A DNA stretch of 64,000 nucleotides from Cryptomeria japonica (taxonomy: Eukaryota > Streptophyta > Pinopsida > Cupressales > Cupressaceae), in the NCBI RefSeq assembly GCF_030272615.1, contig NC_081415.1, forward strand, positions 509,363,373 through 509,427,372. The letters are read 5' to 3'. The notes beneath the pieces were generated by a model, which saw only the letters and a program-made list of their open reading frames with translations, was not told the DNA's origin and ran no database searches. The translations under genes and the position numbers were made by a program. This document shows positions 22,901 through 34,900 of the stretch, piece by piece. Within the stretch, counting starts at the first letter, position 1, and each line of letters starts with the position of its first letter.

Positions 22901-25900
22901 ATTTCATATAGCCATGTCCTTAGCCAATTTTTGCCAAGAAAAGTACAAGAATAGACCTAGAGGGGAAAAAGGACAAGGGCCTAACAAGGAGCTGCAACAA
23001 AGAGTGGGTAAGTTGACCATTCATACTCAGATAAATACTTCCAATTTAACCTTGTGATAGAGACAAAAGCCATTAGCCATACTTCATCTCGATGGAGAAG
23101 CTCATGAGTGGTGGTATTGTGCATTGGTGACCTTGGGATATGAAAGTATCACCTCATATTCTGATTTACACAAAGGTTGATAAAAAGGACCTTGTGCTAC
23201 ATTTTTAGAGAGCTCACACAATTGAGAGAGATGAGATCAATTGACTCCTACATATTTGAGTTCAAAAAACTCTCAATCATGGTCACAAGGGTTTTTGAGC
23301 ACAGGTTAATTATTTTATTTATGGAAGGCTTGACAAAAACACCTTGTGGTTGGTTCAAAGCGTTTGATCCAAATACCTACAGGACACCATCAAGAGGGCT
23401 CAGAATATGGAGAGTTCATAAATCTAGGAAAGACCTACACCATGTAGTGTATGAAACTTTTCCAAAGAGTATGACATATTTGTTAGAGATTGAAGGAAAT
23501 AAGGCACAAGTGCAAAAGTAAATGAATTTGTTAAACACATGAACTCCAAATGCAAGTCAAGAAACAAATGGAGGAAAACAATACGATATAAGTTTTGAGC
23601 AAATGAGCATTCTGAAATGGTAAATGAATAATATTAATAAAGGGAAATGAATTACATATAGGCAATTACATTACGATGTTTCCAAAAGAAACAATCAATA
23701 ACAAAAAATTGGAATAGAAACTATCTAACTAAACTAACTATTAATTAATGACCATTAAATAACAATTAATTACTCTAATACCCTCCTTTAATGGTCATCT
23801 TATCAACTACACCAAGTTGCCCCCTAAATTTTACAAACTTGTCCGGGCTCAGAGACTTGGTGAGAATGTTTGCAGTCTGGTCCACAATTGGAACATACTA
23901 CAAGACCACAATTCCATCGTCAACAAGCTGGTGAATGAAGTGCCAACGAAGCTCTACATGTTTGGTTCGCTTGTGGAAGATTGGATTCTTGGGAAGTTTT
24001 AGCATCCCTTGCTTGTCATAGTACAAGGTTGAAGGCCCTGCTTGAGACATTTCCATGATGGAAGCATCCTTCGAAGCAAAATTGCCTCACATGCTAACAG
24101 TTCCCCGATACTTTGCTTCTGTCTAGGAAAGAGCTCCTGCTTGCTGCTTCTTATTGGTCCATGTGTCTACACTCGTGCCAAGACCAAAGACACATCCAAA
24201 AGTAGACTTTTTGTCGTCAACAAAACTTGTCCAATCTAAGTCTATTAAACTAATCAACCAAAGATCTTTGCTTATGCTGTATAGAATGCCAAAGTTAGGT
24301 GTTCCTTTCACATATCTCATTACACACTTCGATGCAACCCAATGTTTTGCTTTAGGGGCTGTCATGAAACGAGATATGTAGCTCACGACATAACTAAGAT
24401 CAGGTCTAGTGGTTGTAAGGTAGATAAGGCTACCGACTAGTTGTGTGAATGTCGACTCATTCACCACGGGTGAATATGATTGGCTGATAGTTTCAGCCCT
24501 TTCTCCATAGGTGTACATGAAGGTTTGCAGTCTTGCATCCTGAACTTCTCCAACAAACTCTTGGCATGCTTCGAATGAGAGATGAAAATGCTGCCACCTA
24601 TTTGCCAAACCTCTACATTGAGACGAAATTGCAGAAGTCCCAAATCTGTCATATCAAATGCTTGACACGAGTTCTATTTAATTTGTTCAAGCAAGTGTTC
24701 TCCACTGCCAGTAATTATGATATCATCAACATAGATGACAAGAAAAATGGTGTCATTACCAGCACACTTGACATACAAATTGGGATCCAAAGGACTTCTC
24801 TGAAAGCCTTGTTCAACCAAGTATTAATCAATTTTAATGTACCATGTTGTTGACGTGTATTTTGTACACTATCATACACAGAATAAAATACCTAAAGGCA
24901 TCTTATCCTCTCTTGAATAAAGTCTCTAACTGCTGAAGATTCGCATGAAGGATCAGTTAGGATGACTCCAATGTTCTGGTTAGTAGGGTCTCTACGTGTG
25001 GATAAACTCCAGTGGTATGATGTGATTTGCTGGAATCACAAGGGGACTTACATCTGATGATTGAACTTCTGATCTGCTTTGCTGGAACACAGGCTCTTAC
25101 TGGCTTAGATTTGAAAAAATGGAAAAGGATGAGGGCGAAGAGAAGATCTAATCCTAATACTAAGAATGTAGGAGCAATGATTTGATTTTTGATGAAACTC
25201 TAACTAGGTCTTGTTTTGACATCAATGGACCATCTCCACAAGGCTAGTGCGATCTTCTAAGGGAAGCTTTATGATGTTCAAATCATCACCGCAGGCATAG
25301 ACACCATCAAGTTGATGCATATCAATGAAGAAGCGACAAATTGAAATTGAGCTTAAGCTGAATGATTCCAGTTGACTACACAAGGCAAGTCTGCAATCAA
25401 CAAACTGCTAGTAGTATGGATATACGAATTCCACCATTAATCAATCGCATTTCCTCCATTCATCTAATCATCTACCATCTAGGATTGAAGACTCAACAAG
25501 AAACCATGCAAATTGCAAGAAACGACACACTTCACCATTACTTCAATGAAAATGGAGTTTGTTTACAATCAATGGCAACAATTTCTTGCCTTGTCCTCCT
25601 ATTCTACTCTAATTACTATTCTATCAATTTCTAACTACTCTCTATCTACTAACTGCTTTCTATTATTTACAACTCTCTCTCCTTAGCCTTTACAAATGAA
25701 ATGCCAGGGCTTATATAGTGCCCACAATACAATTTGATGGCTTAGATCAATTCAAGATCAATGGCCAAGATTCAACAATGAAAACCCTAATTAGGGTTTG
25801 TTACAACCATTACATAACATTTAATGCTTGACCAATGATAGAATTGTATTGCTTGGACACATGTCCCTTCTAGAAAAATCGACCAATGGATAGCCGAGGT

Positions 25901-28900
25901 AGGTACATCGGAGTTTGTGCCACCTTCCATGAGTTAAGTACATTGAATCTGGACATGCTGAGGTGGACCTCACTGATTGGAGAAATGATGACTAGGACGC
26001 CACCTCATTTGACACTTGTAACTTGGTAGATATTCAACTTGATGTTGTTGAGAAGCTTGCTTTAATTAATTCATCTGGAACTATTTATTTCTTCAACGAG
26101 CCCTTGTTCTAACTCCTTGTGTCCTTGATGTGCAGGATGATGATGTACCTCGCCTTGGAACGCTAGATTGAAAGAGGTCGCCCCTGTCCTGGCTTGATCG
26201 TCCCGGCGAAGATCGTCCTTGATTCGGCTTGATTTTCCTTGATGAGATCTCCATTTGATGCCTACACAACATTTCAAAATTAGTAACATGATTTTGCAAT
26301 GAATAACTAGATTAGAGATTAAATTTAGGAAACTTCATAATAAATCCTTGAGTTATCATTTCCTAAACGACGATTGAGCTATTAGAATTCAAGATTTCAA
26401 AATTTAAGGCTATGACGATCAAAATTCGAAATTAAAACAAGGGATCTTGTCATACCTTACTTGAGAGTTAACACTAGAATGCAAAATAAAGGAATTCGCC
26501 TAGGCAAAAATCAAAATTTGATGGCTTCAACGTGATCTTGAAGGATAATGAACGTCCTCTTTGTCAATTCGCTACCCTTGGGGATATCTTTGATGTGTTC
26601 TTCAATGTCCTTGGCAAGCTCGCCTAACTTGAAACTCGAACTCCTTTGATAATGCTTGCATCTTCCCTTTGAAATTCGCTCCTCCTCTTGAATGATAATT
26701 TCGCACTTCCTTTGTATACTTCAAATCGCATATGAAAGAGGATGCTTGAATAATGATTTAAAAATGAAATAAACACCTCCTTTTATAAGCGCTCACCTCT
26801 CACAATTACCTCTAGGCCGACTTTGATAAAATGAGGCAATTAAAACGATTTTAAATAAATAATAATGGCCGACCTTGACAAAATAAACCCAAGCGCTCAA
26901 TAATTAATTAACTTTATGCCTTTATAATTAATTTTTTGATTTTTAATAGGCAAAATTAATTAATAAATGTTATGCGTTATTTTTAAATGCCACTTAATTA
27001 AATTTTCAAAACCTATCGAATTTAGCATTTAAAATAAATTCAATTGTTTGTTTTGGAGCCAAAATGGGAAGATGAAAAAATACAAACCTCATCGCCCTGG
27101 TCCCTGACTGAGGGACAGGAGCGATCCATCATCTTGGTCTTGATTCTCGCAATTTTAACGTTCAAAGTCTTCATCTCCACGTTGAATTTGCCACTTTCGT
27201 TGGGTCCTTCGAGCTTGAGTGTCTTGCTTATGTGAACAAATGCCTTTTATGACCATTATCGCCCTGGTCCCTTGGAGAGGGACAGGAGCGATCCTAGTGT
27301 TTTCTCCCTGACCTTTGTAACTTCGAACTTCAATCTTCATTGTAAAGGATAAACAATGCTATTCTTTCATTCCACGCTTGTCCTACTTGACTTCCACAAG
27401 GCGTATGGATGTTTGAAGGATCATCGCCCTGGTCCCTTGGAGAGGGACAGGAGCGAACTTGAAGCCCTAGTCAAAATGCGTCATCTTTCAACCTTGGTTC
27501 CTCGTTCATTGCCTCTTAAATAATGTCCTTGATCTTGTGTGTCCTTGCATTGTCATGATTTTGAAGGAACATGAGTGTTTTAATAAAAATCGCCTTGGTC
27601 CTTGTCCAAAGGATAGGAGCGATATAGCCTCTTTGGCTCAATTGATAATCTTTCGACGCTTGAAACCTTTGTATATCATCCCCTTAAGACACCTTAGACC
27701 CTTTACCACCTCGCATAATCTTTTCTTAACGTGATTTTTGAGAGATTTGGCCACTATGATAAATATCGCTCTGGTCCCTTGGAGAGGGACAGAAGCGAAC
27801 TTGAATGTCTTGGACTTGTCCTTGCTTCCATTAATTTGCCACCGTTTTCATCGTGTAAAATAAAGTCCTTTTGATCCCCTTGGATACTTGAAACGTGATC
27901 AACTTTCAAAATCTAGGCCTTTATGGAAATTTCGCTCTGGTCCCTGCCTGAGGGACAGGAGCGAACTTAGGTATTTAAGTGCAAATCCTTCATTTTGGCG
28001 GTCCTTGTAACTTTGTGCTTGATTGAGATGCTTCGAAACGCCTTTGCCACCCTTCACCTTGACTTGAAGTGGTCCTGAACTTAAGTGGAAGGCAAGATAA
28101 TCAAAATTTCGCCCTGGTCCCTTGGTGAGGGACAGGAGCGATCTTGCTCTTGTAGGCTTCATCTCACCTTGCTAACTTCAAAATTTATCTTCATTGGTCT
28201 TGTTGTACCTCCTTTCATTCACCTTTGGCTTGGAATTCACTGTAACTTGGCAAGAAATTTGTCTAAGGTAAAAATCGCTCTGGTCCCTGACTGAGGGACA
28301 GGAGCGAACTTAGGCATTTGGGTCCCTTGTTGACGTTTCATAATCTTCAATTTGTCTTCAATGGGTTCAATTCACCTCCTTTCTTGCCTTCAAACCTAAA
28401 ACTTGCTTGATCTTCGCCTAAAACATGCCTTATGAAGAACTTCGCTCTGGTCCCTGGGAGAGGGACGAGAGCTACAAATGGATTTCGCCCTGGTCCCTGA
28501 CTGAGGAACAGGAGCGATTTTTGCATTTTGGGTCATTCTCCTTCACGACGGCACTTCAAGTTATATTCATTTGATAAAACACATCTCCTTGGACCTCTTT
28601 AAATCATCAAGTTGTTAAAATCCTGCAAGGACAAAGTAATATTTGATTTTGAGCTCCGGTCCTTCACTGATGGACAGGAGCGATTTTGCTCCCTGAGGCA
28701 TTTCCGTGTTCGTGAAATTCTTCAATTTATATTCAACGGAAAGATCGCGCCTTTCTTTATCACTTCCAATTCGAAACTCATCTTGATCCTGTAGGGACAG
28801 TAAGATTTTTGAAAACGAGCTCCGGTCCTTCACTGAGGGATAGGAGCGATTTTGCTCATACAGGCCAAAATATCAAGATTTCACAAGTTTAATCACTTCA

Positions 28901-31900
28901 CAAGGCAAAAACAAATCATTTCCAATGCCCAGGATCAAAAATCAAAAAACTCAAAATTTGGTCAAAATTACTCAATTGGACAAAATTCTTATTTCATCAT
29001 CAACACTTAGACAAATTTAGACTCTGCACTCAAAATTCCAATTGAAAATAGACCATTCTAGCGAATTTACTTCATTCAAAATTTGCATCCTACAAAAGGA
29101 AGCTCAAAAAAGCTCTCAAGACTGACTGGATTCTGGCCTAAAAACGTCAAAATGAAAAACCTTAAGGCTTGACCCTAATCCAGACAACTGACAAACTAAA
29201 CCAAAACCCTAAAAAGCAAAGCGAAAACGAGCAAAATGAGCAAAAAACATGGGTCCCCATTTGCAATGGGGCGATGTGTGAAAACGTCACAACACATGCC
29301 TTGGGGGCTTGTTTTAGGCCATAAAGAGTCTTTACCAATCTGTATACATGGTGCTCTTTTCCTGTAACCTTCAAACCTTGAGGTTGCGTCATGTAGATCT
29401 CTTCCTTCAAATCACCATTGAGGAAGGCACTCTTTATGTCCATCCGATGGACTTTCCAGCCAAACTATGCTACAATGGCTAGAACTAGTCAAATGGTGCT
29501 CATCTTTGTTGTGGGAGCAAAGATTTCCTCGTAATCAACTCCTTTTTGTGAGAAGCCTTTAGCCACCAACTGAGCTTTGTATTTATCAAGTGTTCCATCA
29601 GCTTTGTACTTCACTTTATAGATCCATTTGCAGCCAATGGGTTTCTTCCTAGGTAGAAGATCTAGCAGAACCCAAGTGTTATTCTTCAAAAGACTATGAT
29701 GTTCAACTTCCATAGCCTTTTCCCATTCAAGGATTCCTTTTGCCTCTGACAAGTTTGGGGCTCATAAACACTCTGAATATTGGCCATAAGAGCAAAGTTG
29801 ACTGTGTTCTTCTTTTTGCTCTTGCCTCTAGAAGATCTACCCTCGACTAGCTCATCATCGCAAACATCACCAATAAACTTTTCCAACCACTTAGGACGGA
29901 GAGCAGAACCATCTACTTCCAAATTAGGTGTAGCAACATGACTTGGGCTGCCTGGAATTAATTCATCTGGATGCTGATCCAAGTTATCCCGACAAAACTC
30001 TAGTGGTACAATATCATGCCTTGATGATTCTGCAACTTCAAGTTCAAAATCATCAAAATCCATCCCTTCAGGTGAAGCTAATGGAAGCCTAACACCTATA
30101 TCTGTTTTTTGTAGAGGTTGATCTTCAGGTCACTAGACGGGAGAAGTGAGTTGAAAGGGCCCACTACCTTCATCGAAAACCACATCTCTACTGAATGTGA
30201 GATGGTCAATGTCCACATCAATCAGCCAATAGGCCTTATGATTATCAATGTAACCTATAAGAATAAACTTCTGACTCTTGGAATCCATTTGTGTTCACTT
30301 TGCATCAAGAATCAAAGTACATGCAATCGAACCAAAAACCCTAAGGTGGCTGATTTTTGGTTTCCTCCCAAACCAAACTTCTTCAGAAATCATCTTCTTA
30401 ATGGCCTATGTGGGAGACCAATTTAGAAGGTATACTGCAGTGTAGACTTCTTCAGCCCAAAATTTCTTAGGCACATTCTTGTTTTCAATCATACACCAAT
30501 CCATCTTTGTTTATAGTTTGGTTCCTCCACTCAACAACACCATTTTTCTGAGGAATATAGGGTGTGGTAGATTGACGCTTGGTATCATGTTTAGCACAAA
30601 AGTTCGTGAATTAAGTGGAATAGAATTCACCCCCGTTATCTAACCTAAGAGTTACAATTTGATGACCTGACTCTTTTTCAGCCAATGCCTTAAAATTTTG
30701 AAATTCATTAAAGACATCTGATTTTGCTTTTAGAAAAAACACCCACATTTTTCTACAGAAATCATCTACGAACAAAAGAAAATACCTAGCACCAATGGCC
30801 AATGCCATATTCACGGTCCACAATCATCTACATGAACCAGCTGTAATACCTTGGATGCTCTCCAAGCGTGTCCATCAAAGAATGGAGTTTGATGTTGCTT
30901 CCTTGCTTGGCAAACTCCGCACACACCATGTGTCTATTGTTGAATCTTAGGTAAGCCTTCTACCAGATTCTCTTGAGCCAATTATGAGAGATATGATATG
31001 TTGAGGTTCCCTACCTTTGATGCCAAAGAGTACTTATGAAAGAACTCTTCACAACCAGTAACCTCTTGAGACTAGCCAGTATCAATCAGCTAGTACAATC
31101 CATGATCTTCAAGGCCAACAACAATTGTCTTTTTGGACTCCTTATTAGTAGTGTGGCACTTGTGTGCATTGAAGATGACATCCAACTTTGGGCAATGTCA
31201 CATCATCTAACTAATAGACAACAGATTAAGCTCCATGCCCAAAACATAGTATACGTTGAGGAATATGAGATTCCTCCAACCAGATTTTATTTAAACATTT
31301 CTCTTGCTGACAATTGTATACTCTTCACCTCCTCCAAAAATCACTGAATCAAAGCAAGCCGTGTACTTCATGAATCGATCTCTTCTTTGCGTGAAATGTC
31401 AAGAAGCTCCAAAATCAATGTACCAAGCAAAGGATTTAACTTAATCTGTTGGTCTTTTGCCCATAAAAGAGTGAAAAGCAAACTCCTTCTACTTAGTGAG
31501 CTCTGCAACATGGGCCTTCTGCTGAGACCCTCTTTGGTTGGATTGCTCATCAGCCAACCATTTGCGGCACCGCTTCATGTGGCCAAGCTTACCACAATAG
31601 TGACATGTGACAACCTTCTTGGAGCTACTCTCAGGTTTTCTCTCCTTTTGGTTGAAAGGACTTGCCTTTGCCTTTTCCTTTTTCCTTGGCTTTGGAAGTG
31701 AAGGCTTGTTCTGCAGTTCATGATTCACTAATGATCTTGAACTATTGTTTCCACCTTTCTTGTTGCAAAAGTTTGTGGCACAATTCAGAAAACTTGAGGT
31801 CAACATTTGTGAATGTAATGTTGAGCATCTCAATAAAATATTCACATGAGCATGGTAAACTCTTGATAGTGATTAACAACATATCTTCTTCCTCCCATCT

Positions 31901-34900
31901 TGCGACCAATAGCTTACAGTCGATCGCATACATCCTTGATCTTCATAAGATACTCCTACAAAGACATTTTATCATCCATCATTATTGAAAACAACAACTT
32001 CTTCAGAAAGAACGCTTGGATCTTGTCTGAAGTCTCATGGAGATCCTTTAGATGTGGCCATATCTTTGAAGCTGACATGTCAGACGACACTTGTGGAAGC
32101 ATATCGCCGGTGACTAACAACTTGATAAGCATTACCACTTTCGGTTGTGCTTATCAAACTTGACCTCGTCTTTTCCTATTGTCGAGGGACGAGCAGCCTT
32201 ACCCAAAACAATCTAGTCTAAACACCAGTATTTAAAGATTGTGAGCATTCACTGTTTCCACGTATGTAATTTTTGCCGTTGAAGCACTAATTATTTTCAA
32301 CACGATGTTGGTCAATGATGCCATCCCGCATGCTTTCTGATGCACAACATTTGAGGTAACTAATTGCAGCAACATGCCTTCACAAATTTTGAGGCAAAAA
32401 AATCCTAATTTTATCACACAAAATAGTCAAAAACTTTGCACAAACTTTGAGGCATAGATCCCAAGGCACAGATCTTGAGGCACTTGTCAGAAAAAAAACC
32501 CTGACTTTTATATAAAAAATCAATGAAAAAATCTTGGAAAATTAAAAATCCTTTTGCAAAAATCGGCAAACCCTTGGTCACAGTTATAGAGACCCAAAAA
32601 CCTAGGGTCGCAAAAAATAAAAAAACCCTCGTTAGTTGCTCAAAAGAAAACCCTTGTCAATCGTGCAGAAAAAAAAACATCTCATTTGCAGGTAACCAAA
32701 AAAACAAAAAAAAAAAAATCATGAGCAACATAGGCCAAAAATTGCGAAATACTTCCAATCGCGATACAAACCAAACACAATGCTGCAATTTGTGCATCCA
32801 CGGACTTGCATTTTGTAGAAAAATCGAACAGAAAAAAGATCAGAAACCCCATGTCCAAGAAAACACAAATTTCAAAAGAAAAACACGGAAAAGTTAGGCG
32901 AATGAAACATGTGATCTTGAAGAAAAAAAAACACGATTTTTCACTACTAGAAACCCTCAAAAGAAAAAAATAAAAGGTGCATTTTTTTATTTTTATTTTA
33001 CGAAACCCTGTGTGATGCTCCAACAAGCCCTCACAATCAAAAGTGAAAAACCTTGATTGAAGTTTTGATTTGCCTGAAAAACGAATTTGTAGACAAAAAA
33101 AAGGAAGAATTTTTTTTTTGGATTTTCCACGAATTTTTATGACTGAAAAAAATTCGCCAAAAACTATTTGGCTTTGATACCATGAAATGGTAAATGCATA
33201 ATATTAATGAAGAGAAATGAATTACATATGGGCAATAAATTTATGATGTTTCTAAAGGAAACAATCGATAACAAAAACCTAGAATAGAAGCCATCTAACT
33301 AAACTAACTATTAACTAATGACCATTAAATAGCAATTAATTACTCTAATACATTCAAGAGAGAAGACTTATATAGAGGGTGAACTACTCATGGCACATCT
33401 AATAAAGAAAGGAACTTGCAAGGAACATATAATAAATTGAATCCAAATAAGATTGGTCCTTGTATTATTTTGTTCAAGTTTTCAAGAAAATGTGTGAAAT
33501 CAGGTTGCAAAAAGGTACGGCTATCTCATCAATATTAAAAAAAATTGGTATTTATTCCTATCACACATAAATTTCAAAATAAAGCATGCAAGAGCATGGA
33601 GAGGTGGATTGGGTGATTGACATTCCAAAAAGAGTAGCGATAAAAAATTGCATAGATTTTGGATATGCACATTACAACGAATACCCAATAGAACAAGTAC
33701 AAAGAATATCTCATTTGTTGCAAGGGTAAGGAAAGAAAAGGAGACTCATGGACTTCGGAAGTTAAAGTAAGCTGACTTGGGTGGCCTATCCAATTTTTAA
33801 TGTACTCTTAGATTTAACCTATGTATTAAAATTTTTGTTACCTAGGATTCCTAATTAGGAGAATCTTGAGGGTCGAGTAATCTTGCAACACCTAAAAATA
33901 TGTTTGGCATGTAAGGTCTATGCATGCATTTCTTTGTTTTTATTGTTATGTTTTGTGTGTATGTTTTTTGCAAGCATGTGTTTGTTGGTCTATAGAGAAT
34001 TCTAGTGTGAAATTGGCCCAACGCATTAAGTTAAAAAGTTCATCATTGTGGTATGATATCCGCCAAATTCAGTTTTCTCCATCACATTTGCATTTCTTTT
34101 GGCCAAAATCAATGGTTTAGTGCATATTTCTGGTCACGTTGAAAATGCTGTAAGTTGCTACCGTTGAAACATATCATGATGTTACTAGTTAATGATTGGT
34201 TAGATTAAAAGCACATTGAACGTTACAGCAGTTACCTAGGAAGATGAGCCACCTTGAGCATGATAACAATTTTCATCTTGCAAACCATATCAAGTGCTGG
34301 GGTAGTGTTTTGCTAGAGTGTATATATACACCTCAAATTAGACGACAAAGGGTTGGCATTGGATATTTGGACGGTATAGTATTGGAGTTTGGCTTCAACA
34401 AAATATGTTGCAGGAAAGTAGTTCATGCATAGATCAGCGTGAGGGATTGACGTTTAGAGACAATGGGTTGAAGTTGATGGTCGTCATTCTTTTTGATTAA
34501 TGTCCCGAGAATTCTTTGAACATCCATATTGTCATGTGCAACAAATGAATAGCATCATTTTGTAATGATATTTTTTGATCAAAATGGTGATAATTCTTTG
34601 AAATCTCATGTAATTTTTCCATTGTCTAGCCTACACATCTATTAATTGATTGTTCATTTTACCAAGGCAAAGCAAATCATCAAAGCAAAAATGATATTAC
34701 TTCCTATTGTATGAACCTGAAGTTCTGTTGCCAACTCCAAAATACTTCATTTTATCATCTGCTCCTCTATTTTCAAACTTCTCAATGATACTTTCGACCA
34801 CCCTAAGCTCATCTTCAGCATGGAGAACTGATTGTTGGCTTCAAAACCAAGTATAAGCAAGAAAACAAGCTTCTGCATCTTCATGGCTGAATGTGACAAT

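Larger units (their letters stand above)
24848..29294 (-). mobile_element. Giant solo LTR, copy 1 (4447 bp)
   Basis: The unit starts TGTTGACGTG and ends GTCACAACA. It lies inside the copia reverse transcriptase exactly between codons that join as K-Q-A-P-K-A-W-Y. The flanks are CATGT and CATGC, a 5-bp duplication with one change. A second copy with the same ends is at 56512-60833. I see no second LTR, primer site or coding region within it, so it is best read as a solo LTR. Canonical TATA boxes on the minus strand (25711-25717 and 26781-26787) and the same layout in a related LTR at 36164-39079 suggest minus orientation. That gives a U3 of about 3.5 kb and an R-U5 of about 0.86 kb. Confidence 0.82.
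23613..33350 (-). mobile_element. Ty1/copia element with 168-bp LTRs, split by a giant solo LTR
   Basis: LTRs at 23613-23780 and 33183-33350 are 168 bp each and nearly identical in layout, with a perfect CATTC duplication outside. In minus orientation the order is 5' LTR, primer site TGGTATCAAAGCCAA (33168-33182), gag, protease, integrase, reverse transcriptase, RNase H, purine tract (AAAGGAGGG ending at 23781) and 3' LTR. That is the copia order. The element is broken by many stops and frameshifts and by a 4447-bp insertion at 24848-29294. LTRs run TATTAG to TTTCA rather than starting with TG. Confidence 0.88.

Noticed and set aside
27092-28849. Regularly spaced palindromic repeats resembling a CRISPR array
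   Set aside because: Spacers are about 133 bp and partly similar to one another, the host is a plant, and the array lies inside an LTR. It is not CRISPR.
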